Made by a program: the position numbers and the translations under genes. This document shows positions 7,470-14,250 of a stretch of 64,000 nt of DNA, piece after piece; within the stretch, counting starts at the first letter, position 1, and the number at the start of each line of letters is the position of its first letter. The DNA is from Chitinophaga filiformis (GTDB taxonomy: Bacteria > Bacteroidota > Bacteroidia > Chitinophagales > Chitinophagaceae): contig NZ_JAKIRP010000010.1 in the NCBI RefSeq assembly GCF_021646545.1, positions 62,001 through 126,000 on the forward strand, given 5' to 3'. The notes below the pieces were generated by a model. It saw only the letters and a program-made list of their open reading frames with translations. It was not told where the DNA came from and did not search any database.

Positions 7470-7523
7470 CTACCTGCGTGGTAAGAAATGATGGTGATGA
7501 TGTGTATGTACGTTAATGTTCAT
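7470..7523 (-). CDS. hisL: his operon leader peptide (17 aa, six His)
   Basis: The frame encodes MNINVHTHHHHHFLPRR and ends at TAG. Six His codons within seven positions, placed just before an attenuator hairpin and hisG, identify it as a leader peptide. The stop codon and last two codons lie inside the strand that forms either the 1:2 hairpin or the antiterminator. A ribosome stalled on the His codons (7488-7508) would therefore leave that strand free and allow read-through. A weak -7-like TTAGTTTG occurs at 7567-7574. The GH3 gene ends only 68 bases upstream on the same strand, so read-through from it is also possible. Confidence 0.9.
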   Translation of the reverse strand: MNINVHTHHHHHFLPRR

Positions 7524-7591
7524 AATTTGAAATAACGATGCGAAGGTAATAACAATTTTGAATAATCAAACTAATTTTTGCATATCCGCCA

Positions 7592-9847
7592 TTATTTTAA
7601 TGTAAACCCTGCTGACTGGACGTCCCTGCTATTAGTACCTACAAACACGGTAAAATCGCCCGGTTCTGCCTTCCAGCGCATATCTTTATCGTAGAACTTC
7701 AGGTCCTCTACAGAAATATCAAAGGTCACCGTCTGGGTCTGTCCTTTGGCCAGCGCGATCTTTTTATAGGCTTTCAGCTCTTTTACCGGCCGGGTAACTG
7801 ACCCTACCATGTCCCTGATATAGAGCTGTACTACCTCTTCGCCGTCATAATTCCCGCTGTTAGTCACCGGTACGCTCACCTGTAGCTTGTCTGCTGCTGT
7901 GATCTGCTGCTTGCTCAGTTTCAGATCGCCATAGGTGAACTTTGTATAGCTCAGCCCATACCCGAAGGGATACAGTGGCTCATTGTCCGTATCGAGATAC
8001 TTTGTTGAATACTTATTATTGGGGTTCAGCGGTCGGCCGGTATTCTTATGATTATAGTAGATCGGTATCTGGCCTACATTCCGTGGAAAGCTCATTGTCA
8101 GCTTACCAGCCGGATTGTAATCGCCAAACAACACCGAACTAATGGCATTACCCGCACGGGTACCGAGGAACCAGGTTTCCAGGATGGCAGGAATATGGGC
8201 GTCTTCCCATTCCAGCGTCATCGGGCGACCATTCATCAGCACCAGTACTACAGGTTTACCCGTGGCATGTACTGCCTTCAGCAGCTGTTGCTGGTTTTCC
8301 GGGATGCTGATATTGGACCTGCTGGCCGCCTCGCCGGTCATGCCCTGCGATTCGCCCAATGCCATCACGACGATGTCTGACTGTTTAGCCAGTTCCACGG
8401 CTGCCGCCAGCATCGACTGGCTATCAGCCGTATCCGCAGCTTCCAGTTTGAATTTCTGGGTAGCTCTTTTCAATAAGGTGGTATCCGCCGTATAGTGGGC
8501 GCCTGGCAGATATTGCACATTGGCAGAACGCTGTTTCAGGGCCTCCAGCAGGGTTACAGCCTTGGTATAATCGCCCGCAGCCGACCAGTTGCCGATCATA
8601 TCCCGCTGACTATTAGCCAGGGGGCCGATTAATGCGATCTTCGCGTCCTTTTTAAGGGGCAGCAGCTGGTTTTCGTTCTTCAGCAGCACAATGGAGCGTT
8701 CTGCTATTTTCTGCGCGGTAGCCAGATTTCCGGCAGACATGATGTCTTTTGCCGTCCTGGTGGTGTCGCAGTATTTAAATGGGTCCTGGAACAGGCCGAG
8801 GTCATATTTTGCCGCCAGGATGCGGTATACGGCGCTGTCGATCTCTTTTTGGGTCACTTTTCCGTCCTTCAGCAGCTTTTTCAACTGACCGGCAAAAATG
8901 CCTCCCTGCATATCCATATCCACACCGGCATTCAGGGCAGCTGCGCCGGCCTCATATTCATCCTTCACATTGCCATGGGCGATCATTTCATTAATAGCGG
9001 TATAATCTGTCACTATGAAGCCTTTAAAGCCCCACTCTTTCCGTAGCAGGTCTGTCAGCAGCCATTTATTGGCAGTGGCAGGCGTACCGTCTATTTCGTT
9101 GAAAGATGTCATAACAGTGGCTACTCCAGCATCTATAGCTGCCTTGTACGGCGGCAGGTAATACTGGAACATCTGCCGGCGGCTCATGTCCACGGTATTA
9201 TAGTCGCGGCCCGCTTCAATGGCGCCATATAACGCAAAGTGTTTCACACAGGCCAGGATGGTATTATCAGCACCCAAGTCCGAGCCCTGGTAGCCTTTTA
9301 CCTTGGCCTTTGCCACCTGCGTGCCATACCATGTATCTTCCCCTACACCTTCTGCTACGCGGCCCCAGCGGGGATCACGGGCAATATCCACCATCGGTGA
9401 ATATGTCCAGTGTAACCCGTCGGCACTGGCTTCCTGTGCCGCGATCCTGGCACTCTGCTCCAGCAGGGCCATATCCCAGGTACAGGCTTCTCCTAATGGA
9501 ATAGGGAAGATTGTCTTATGTCCATGGATGACGTCATACCCGAATAACAGCGGTATTTTCAGCCTGGTGTTCATGGCCATTTCCTGCAACTGGCGGGTAT
9601 ACTGGGGAGTATATGCATTGAAGATCGAGCCGCATAAACCAGCTTCAATATCCTTTTTATATCCCGGTTTCATAAAAGGACCCGTAACGTCCATATCACT
9701 GGTGAGCAGGTTCAGCTGCCCTATCTTCTCTTCCAGGGTCATGCGTTTAATCAGATTGCTGACGAAGGTCTGCTTCGTGTTTTGTGCCTTCACGCTGAGG
9801 GCAGCCAGCAGCAGATATGCTACCAGCAAGCGCTTCGGGTTCCTCAT
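7592..9847 (-). CDS. GH3 beta-glycosidase, secreted (BglX-like)
   Basis: This is an exported glycoside hydrolase that should remove non-reducing-end beta-glucose or beta-xylose from oligosaccharides, probably in the periplasm. Residues 1-21 form a signal peptide ending VKAQ. The N-terminal (alpha/beta)8 domain begins LIKRMTLEEKIGQLNLL and has the substrate-binding KHF and the nucleophile Asp281 in GFIVTDYTAINEM. The C-terminal alpha/beta sandwich has GEAASRSNISIPENQQ and a following fibronectin III-like domain (about 660-748). At 751 residues it is typical of BglX. It is the last polysaccharide gene of the region and lies apart from the pectin enzymes, beyond the toxin-antitoxin pair. Its exact sugar specificity cannot be read from sequence. 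Confidence 0.93.
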   Translation of the reverse strand: MRNPKRLLVAYLLLAALSVKAQNTKQTFVSNLIKRMTLEEKIGQLNLLTSDMDVTGPFMKPGYKKDIEAGLCGSIFNAYTPQYTRQLQEMAMNTRLKIPLLFGYDVIHGHKTIFPIPLGEACTWDMALLEQSARIAAQEASADGLHWTYSPMVDIARDPRWGRVAEGVGEDTWYGTQVAKAKVKGYQGSDLGADNTILACVKHFALYGAIEAGRDYNTVDMSRRQMFQYYLPPYKAAIDAGVATVMTSFNEIDGTPATANKWLLTDLLRKEWGFKGFIVTDYTAINEMIAHGNVKDEYEAGAAALNAGVDMDMQGGIFAGQLKKLLKDGKVTQKEIDSAVYRILAAKYDLGLFQDPFKYCDTTRTAKDIMSAGNLATAQKIAERSIVLLKNENQLLPLKKDAKIALIGPLANSQRDMIGNWSAAGDYTKAVTLLEALKQRSANVQYLPGAHYTADTTLLKRATQKFKLEAADTADSQSMLAAAVELAKQSDIVVMALGESQGMTGEAASRSNISIPENQQQLLKAVHATGKPVVLVLMNGRPMTLEWEDAHIPAILETWFLGTRAGNAISSVLFGDYNPAGKLTMSFPRNVGQIPIYYNHKNTGRPLNPNNKYSTKYLDTDNEPLYPFGYGLSYTKFTYGDLKLSKQQITAADKLQVSVPVTNSGNYDGEEVVQLYIRDMVGSVTRPVKELKAYKKIALAKGQTQTVTFDISVEDLKFYDKDMRWKAEPGDFTVFVGTNSRDVQSAGFTLK

Positions 9848-9935
9848 AACTGTGGTTTTAAAGTTTACAAGTGGGGCTAAGGTAAGGGATTTAAATCAAG
9901 GAGAGATGCGATAATTGGGCCCCAAAAGCTCTTAA

Positions 9936-10433
9936 CTAAAAGAGCTGTGAAATACTATCCATCGTCAGGAACATTTTACCGCTATCAGGCAAAACAATAA
10001 AACCATACTTTTCATAAAACTGTTGTGCATCCTTATCCAAAGGGTCAACAACTACCGCCATTGAGCCAACTTCCAGGGCAACGTCATGACTCCTTTTTAA
10101 TGCATCCAATAAAAGTAATTCTCCCAACCGCTGCCCTCGGTAAGAACTATCCACCGCCAATCTACCAAGTAGTGTCACAGGCAAATGATGATAGGAAGCT
10201 GGCAACCTTTTTATAATTGCCTCAGGAAGCATACTTCTGTCAATAGAAGCACTTGAAAGTGTATAATAACCTTTGATAGCATTTTTTTCGCCCTCTAATA
10301 TAAAACAAGCCGATAGCTTTCTTTTTACATCCTGTTTGGCTTGTGTTTTTAAATAACTATCAAGGAGTGGTTTTCCACATTCAAATTCTTTCTTCTTGTG
10401 ATCCCCGTTTAAATGAACTGTTAAATAAGTCAT
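9936..10433 (-). CDS. GNAT-family toxin (TacT-like acetyltransferase)
   Basis: This is a 165-residue GCN5-related N-acetyltransferase of the type that, in known TacT/AtaT toxins, acetylates the amino group of aminoacyl-tRNA and stops translation. The N terminus has the typical FECGKPLLDSYLKTQA. The fold contains GYYTLSSASID, the acetyl-CoA loop LAVDSSYRGQRLGELLL, and the C-terminal FYEKYGF. The ATG overlaps the stop of the upstream DUF1778 gene by four bases (ATGA), the standard arrangement of these modules. A housekeeping acetyltransferase is less likely given the antitoxin partner. The tRNA target cannot be predicted. Confidence 0.9.
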   Translation of the reverse strand: MTYLTVHLNGDHKKKEFECGKPLLDSYLKTQAKQDVKRKLSACFILEGEKNAIKGYYTLSSASIDRSMLPEAIIKRLPASYHHLPVTLLGRLAVDSSYRGQRLGELLLLDALKRSHDVALEVGSMAVVVDPLDKDAQQFYEKYGFIVLPDSGKMFLTMDSISQLF

Positions 10434-10711
10434 TTTTCTTTGCTTAACCGCTTATATCGTGCTGCAGCTTCCTTAAGAGATTTGTTAGGTTTACCTGGAT
10501 TCATAATAGCATCAAAAAAAACTTCCTGATCACGTTGAGACGCCAGGATAGCATTGTGCTTTTCGATAATCTTTTCAGCCTGTGCCTTAACTGAAAAAAT
10601 TACGAATTCAGATAAAGTTTTAAATCCCCCCAGGTCAGCAGCATGTTCAAAATACTGTTTTAATTCAGTCGACAACCTCGTATCAAACCTTGTCATGCCT
10701 GTAGATTTCAT
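10430..10711 (-). CDS. DUF1778 (TacA-like) antitoxin
   Basis: This is a 93-residue ribbon-helix-helix DNA-binding antitoxin of the DUF1778 family. In known pairs the N-terminal RHH domain represses the operon and the C-terminal tail wraps the GNAT toxin. Here the N terminus MTRFDTRLSTELKQYFEHAA is the RHH strand-helix, GFKTLSEFVIFSV is the second helix, and the charged tail ends NKSLKEAAARYKRLSKEK. It is upstream of the toxin with a four-base overlap. The 8-bp inverted repeat at 10767-10787, over the promoter, is its probable operator. The pair sits between a GH3 gene and a pectin operon without visible mobile-element borders. Confidence 0.9.
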   Translation of the reverse strand: MKSTGMTRFDTRLSTELKQYFEHAADLGGFKTLSEFVIFSVKAQAEKIIEKHNAILASQRDQEVFFDAIMNPGKPNKSLKEAAARYKRLSKEK

Positions 10712-10762
10712 TACTAAAATGTTTTAAAAATTAGGGCTAAGATTAGCTTATGATCAATACCC

Positions 10763-10791
10763 CAAATGTACGGAAAATATCCGTACACCAA
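10763..10791 (-). promoter_or_regulatory. Toxin-antitoxin promoter with overlapping operator
   Basis: The palindrome TGTACGGA-N5-TCCGTACA spans 10767-10787 with perfect 8-bp arms. On the minus strand a perfect -7 box, TACATTTG, occupies 10763-10770, and TTG at 10789-10791 is in -33 position. The inverted repeat therefore fills the spacer and overlaps the -7 box, as expected for autorepression by the antitoxin. Confidence 0.7.
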
Positions 10792-10947
10792 TTAAAACAA
10801 ATTAGCTTGTTCGCAAAAACAGGTTATGCATCCACACTTGTGAACTTTTCAGATAAAAGAGAAGCTGAAATATAAATACCAATAAAAAAGGATTTGGGAT
10901 CTGGTCAACAGTGTATACCATTAAACAATGCTTTTCACAAAAGTAAA

Positions 10948-10967
10948 AGGCTTTCCTGAAACAGCCT
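10948..10967 (-). terminator. Putative terminator after the glycosidase/methylesterase unit
   Basis: In minus-strand RNA AGGC (10964-10967) and TTTC pair with GAAA and GCCT (10948-10955) around a two-base bulge, and TTTTACTTTTG follows. It lies 85 bases after the stop of the gene at 11053. The rest of the 341-bp gap holds only the toxin-antitoxin promoter. Confidence 0.45.
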
Positions 10968-11052
10968 ACTAATTGATTAACATTGTTTTATCAACATAGA
11001 AGAAAATTATTCAATTATGATCCTGTAATTCTTTCCACGCTATTATCTGTTC

Positions 11053-12645
11053 CTACAACCTCACCACTACCCTCTTCAACTTCGCCCCACTATACACCTC
11101 TCTCCCATCTACCAACACCTTCAACCCCTTCCCTTCTTTATACCGCTCCCCCCTCTTATCCCATCTCACCGTCACTAACTTCCCATGATACGGCACCCCC
11201 TCCAGCATAAACCAGTCCCACTGTCCTTCCGAAATCAGCGGATGCAATTCCAGGCGATTATCTGCACGGGGTTTTAGTCCAATCAGATCGTTAATCACCA
11301 GATCGCAAAAACCTGAATGATTATAATAACTACTTCTCGGATCATCGCCTTTCAGCCAGTAACCATTACGTTCGTCCTGGTATTCTCCCAGGTAAGGCTT
11401 TCCATTCTTCTGATGCGACCGGGCGTACACCTGTAAAGCATGATAATACACAGCCGGCGACATACCATTATGATGTTTGTAACCTGTCAGCAGATTTGCT
11501 AATCCTTTTAATGTTTGTGTAGTAGCAAAGGGCCATATCGCGCCATCCCATTCACACCCACCAGTGCCATGTGAGCGGAAGGCAGGGTGTCGTCTTTCAG
11601 CAGTGGTCAGCCCCCAGGGCGCATCAAAACCGCTGGTATCCGTAAGTTGCTCCCAGGCTTTGGCGTACCTGGATTTATCAGCAGGTATATTAAAGTACCA
11701 GGGAATAAACCCTATCTCTTCCCGTGCATTGGAGAACCTGGTATCGCTACTACCTTTTATGGCCTGTCTTACTTTGAAAAAAGCTGCTGTATCATCCCAC
11801 AGCTGTTCCTGCACCAGTTGCCTGATCTTTGCCGCATCGGCAGCATATCTTTGCCGCAGGGTATCATTCCCGGCCATAACAGCGATCTTTGTCAGCGCAT
11901 TGGCATTACCGTACATATAACTGCTGATGGTAGGCCGTGTATGTTTTTCCCGGCGGGCGCCACTGATAGATTCTTCCATTCCATCTTTCACATCGAACTG
12001 CCAGAACAGGCCATTGGGCAGGCGTTTTTCCTGCTCCCATAAACGGTAGTCCTTATCCATATATGGCAATAGCGCTGTAATAAAACTACTATCCTTATCC
12101 ACCAGGAAACGGTTGTATACCGCATCTGCCGCCCAGCTGCTGAACTGATGGAAACGGGGAGACTTCTGCTGTACATCTTTCAGATACCAGTATTGTATAT
12201 ATTGATCGATATATTGCCTGTTCCGCAGCCATCTTCCTTCATAGACGTGATGTCCGAAAGCACAGCTCAGGGCATTGTAGCGTCCCGCATGTTTAACAGG
12301 CGTAATGAATTCAGTGAAGATAAACCCATCAGGCGTTTCTTTCAGGTGCTTGCGGAATGTCCACCAGCGATAATAGTAAGTTTGTTCTATGATACTATCA
12401 GGACATTCGAGTAATGGCACATTTGTTTTCAGCCAGTCGAATGCCTGCGCATTACTCACATAGTTGACCACATATTCCGAGTCAAGGCTGTTGAAACGGT
12501 TGGTATACTTTTGCAGTGTATTCTGCAAGACATACTGTTTCACTGATGTTTCAACACCCGCTCTTTTACCATCATTTCCCCGCTGACCCAAAAGATGTAA
12601 CGGGAAGAAAACACATATCGCTGCTATTGCTTTAAAGGTTCCCAA
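11053..12645 (-). CDS. Secreted (alpha/alpha)6 glycosidase, MGH1/GH63-like
   Basis: This is a 530-residue exported protein with a signal peptide (about 1-20, ending HLLGQ). The body resembles the six-hairpin glycosidases of the mannosylglycerate hydrolase-like / GH63-like group. Clues are GLFWQFDVKDGMEESISG, the repeated aromatic-rich helices, GTGGCEWDGAIWPFATTQ, and NHSGFCDLVINDLIGL near the end. A small C-terminal beta domain follows (about 460-530). Acidic residues in the first and third of these motifs are where such enzymes keep their catalytic pair, but I cannot assign them. Its start overlaps the pectin methylesterase by 22 bases, so it is probably co-translated and acts on the same polymer. 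The substrate is unknown. Confidence 0.7.
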   Translation of the reverse strand: MGTFKAIAAICVFFPLHLLGQRGNDGKRAGVETSVKQYVLQNTLQKYTNRFNSLDSEYVVNYVSNAQAFDWLKTNVPLLECPDSIIEQTYYYRWWTFRKHLKETPDGFIFTEFITPVKHAGRYNALSCAFGHHVYEGRWLRNRQYIDQYIQYWYLKDVQQKSPRFHQFSSWAADAVYNRFLVDKDSSFITALLPYMDKDYRLWEQEKRLPNGLFWQFDVKDGMEESISGARREKHTRPTISSYMYGNANALTKIAVMAGNDTLRQRYAADAAKIRQLVQEQLWDDTAAFFKVRQAIKGSSDTRFSNAREEIGFIPWYFNIPADKSRYAKAWEQLTDTSGFDAPWGLTTAERRHPAFRSHGTGGCEWDGAIWPFATTQTLKGLANLLTGYKHHNGMSPAVYYHALQVYARSHQKNGKPYLGEYQDERNGYWLKGDDPRSSYYNHSGFCDLVINDLIGLKPRADNRLELHPLISEGQWDWFMLEGVPYHGKLVTVRWDKRGERYKEGKGLKVLVDGREVYSGAKLKRVVVRL

Positions 12646-13604
12646 TTGCCAAATACTTTAGTGAGTGTAATATTTTTTGCATCCTTCGCGCTTAGTTGTT
12701 TCGACCAGGCTACACGTTGACGGCTAACAGCACCATCACCAGTGTTTTCATATTCAGCATACCTGGCTGTTTGTTCATTCTCCGGTTTGTCCCAGTTATG
12801 CCATCCATGGGGCAGAATATGTGCCCCCAACGTACAGTGCATGAACACTGTAGCTGCATAGGGACGCCATGGACGGCCCAGGTACACCTTTTTCGCACTT
12901 GAATCAGCCCTTAACGTACAATGATTGAATACAAACCCATATGACTGCCGTTCCGTTGTAGAAGCGGCAGTAATGTAAGAATCTCTTTTACTGTGGATAG
13001 TGCAGCCTTCGAACCATACCGTTGCTGCACCAAAAATGAAGTCGGTGGTACCGGTGATATAACAATCCTTATAATATTGCCTGCTGTCCGCCCTTCCGGC
13101 ATACAGTGTATCCTGGTTACCTAAGAGCCGGCAGTGACGGAAAATGCAGCGATCGCCTTCCACGTGCAGGGCCACTGCCTGTCCTACCGGACCAGCGGCA
13201 TTTTCAAAGGTCAGGTTTTCAGCGATGATATCATCTCCTGCTATCAATACGGTATACGAGGTAAACGTGCCGAACTTATCCCTGCCGGACGCATCCCTAC
13301 CAGGATAAGGCTTTCCCGAATAATCACTGTTGGTGATGATAGTACTGTCCCTATCTTCCCCCTGTAAAGTAATGCTGCATTTCCAGGAAGGGATACACAA
13401 CTTTTCATGATACACCCCCTTCCGGATGAAGATCGTAACGCGGAAATACGTAAAATCCCGTACGGCATTCACCGCCTCCTGTATCGAGCGATAATCGCCG
13501 GTACCATCCTGCGCTACCACAAGACGCTTACGTGTATCCTGCGCATGCACGCAAAATGACAGCAGTACAAGTAATACGGAAATAAGATGAACATATTTCT
13601 TCAT
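12624..13604 (-). CDS. Pectin methylesterase (CE8)
   Basis: This removes methyl esters from homogalacturonan, producing galacturonate carboxylates and methanol, outside the cytoplasm. The protein is 326 residues from the ATG at 13604, which gives a clean signal peptide (MKKYVHLISVLLVLLSFC, cleaved after VHAQ). An ATG six codons upstream is less likely. The right-handed beta-helix of CE8 begins VAQDGTGDYRSIQEAVNAV. It shows GNQDTLY (first catalytic Asp), TDFIFG (second Asp) and LGRPWRPYA (substrate Arg). It is the first gene of a two-gene unit with the following glycosidase. A promoter-like arrangement and the motif at 13676-13701 lie upstream. Confidence 0.95.
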   Translation of the reverse strand: MKKYVHLISVLLVLLSFCVHAQDTRKRLVVAQDGTGDYRSIQEAVNAVRDFTYFRVTIFIRKGVYHEKLCIPSWKCSITLQGEDRDSTIITNSDYSGKPYPGRDASGRDKFGTFTSYTVLIAGDDIIAENLTFENAAGPVGQAVALHVEGDRCIFRHCRLLGNQDTLYAGRADSRQYYKDCYITGTTDFIFGAATVWFEGCTIHSKRDSYITAASTTERQSYGFVFNHCTLRADSSAKKVYLGRPWRPYAATVFMHCTLGAHILPHGWHNWDKPENEQTARYAEYENTGDGAVSRQRVAWSKQLSAKDAKNITLTKVFGNWEPLKQ

Positions 13605-13635
13605 AACAAGGAATTTAGTCATACAGCAGCGGGGA

Positions 13636-13669
13636 CAAACTATAAAAATCTGACCGGTTGAGGAACAAA
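13636..13669 (-). promoter_or_regulatory. Putative promoter of the pectin methylesterase unit
   Basis: On the minus strand TTTG (13666-13669) and TATAGTTTG (13636-13644) are separated by 21 bases. The second box differs from TAnnTTTG by one extra base. The shared regulatory motif ends seven bases upstream of the first box. Confidence 0.4.
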
Positions 13670-13675
13670 GCGAGC

Positions 13676-13701
13676 CTTTTTATTTACGCAATCGTTACCG
13701 G
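13676..13701 (-). promoter_or_regulatory. Shared 26-bp regulatory motif, copy 1
   Basis: This matches positions 43967-43992 at 25 of 26 bases. The core is ACGCAATCGTTACCGG, preceded by a T-rich TTTTTATTT. The centre resembles the GCAAnCGnTTGC-type operators of LacI-family regulators. It lies immediately upstream of the putative -33 box of the methylesterase unit. The only difference from the other copy is A instead of G in the core. Confidence 0.65.
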
Positions 13702-13867
13702 TACATTTCAACTCTGCCCCCCTACGACATTTAATTCCTATCCCTACAGAACTTTATCTGAACAAGCATCTCAACCACTGTGGGAATTCCAAATCGGCTA
13801 TGACAGGAGTATTCGCCATTTTCTTTTATCAAAGAAGCTTATTTACACGATTTATTCCCGTTACTTC

Positions 13868-13950
13868 CATATCACTTCACCATCATTTCCATATCACTTT
13901 ACCGACATCTGTATATCGAAGGGATATACATATGACGGTGAAGTGATATC
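13868..13950. repeat. Three copies of a 17-bp motif, two direct and one inverted
   Basis: CATATCACTTCACCATC (13868-13884) and CATATCACTTTACCGAC (13890-13906) are direct repeats 22 bases apart. GACGGTGAAGTGATATC (13934-13950) is the inverted third copy. They lie in the gene-free 13605-14250 interval, 260-350 bases upstream of the methylesterase, and could be protein-binding sites or form a hairpin. Confidence 0.55.
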
Positions 13951-14173
13951 CAGATGAGCTTATAAGGATATGGAGATATAGAGATCAAAGCGTATTCAGT
14001 ACGGGATTGAATCGAATCAGGTTGGGAATAACGGACGCCCGACAACATGAGGAAACGGGACTAGAAACGTCACCGGTACAACTTAAAAGCAGAGTTAAGG
14101 CAGGGCAAAGGCATGGCAAAAGTGTATTACCAATACGAATCATTCGCGGCAATAGCCCTCCGTAGGTGAGCTG

Positions 14174-14205
14174 TGTTTGTAGCGCGGGGTTTCAACCCCG
14201 GGACG
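14174..14205 (-). repeat. Single copy of the 31-32 bp GC-rich hairpin repeat
   Basis: Read on the minus strand this is a copy of the unit tandemly arrayed at 31581-31737, with the CGGGGTTGAAACCCCG palindrome and the CGCTACAAACA tail. It lies 46 bases downstream of the GH78 stop at 14251. The remainder of 13951-14250 shows no gene. Confidence 0.7.
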
Positions 14206-14250
14206 GAATACGTCACAATCAATGCAACAATTAACCCCGGAACGAAATGG

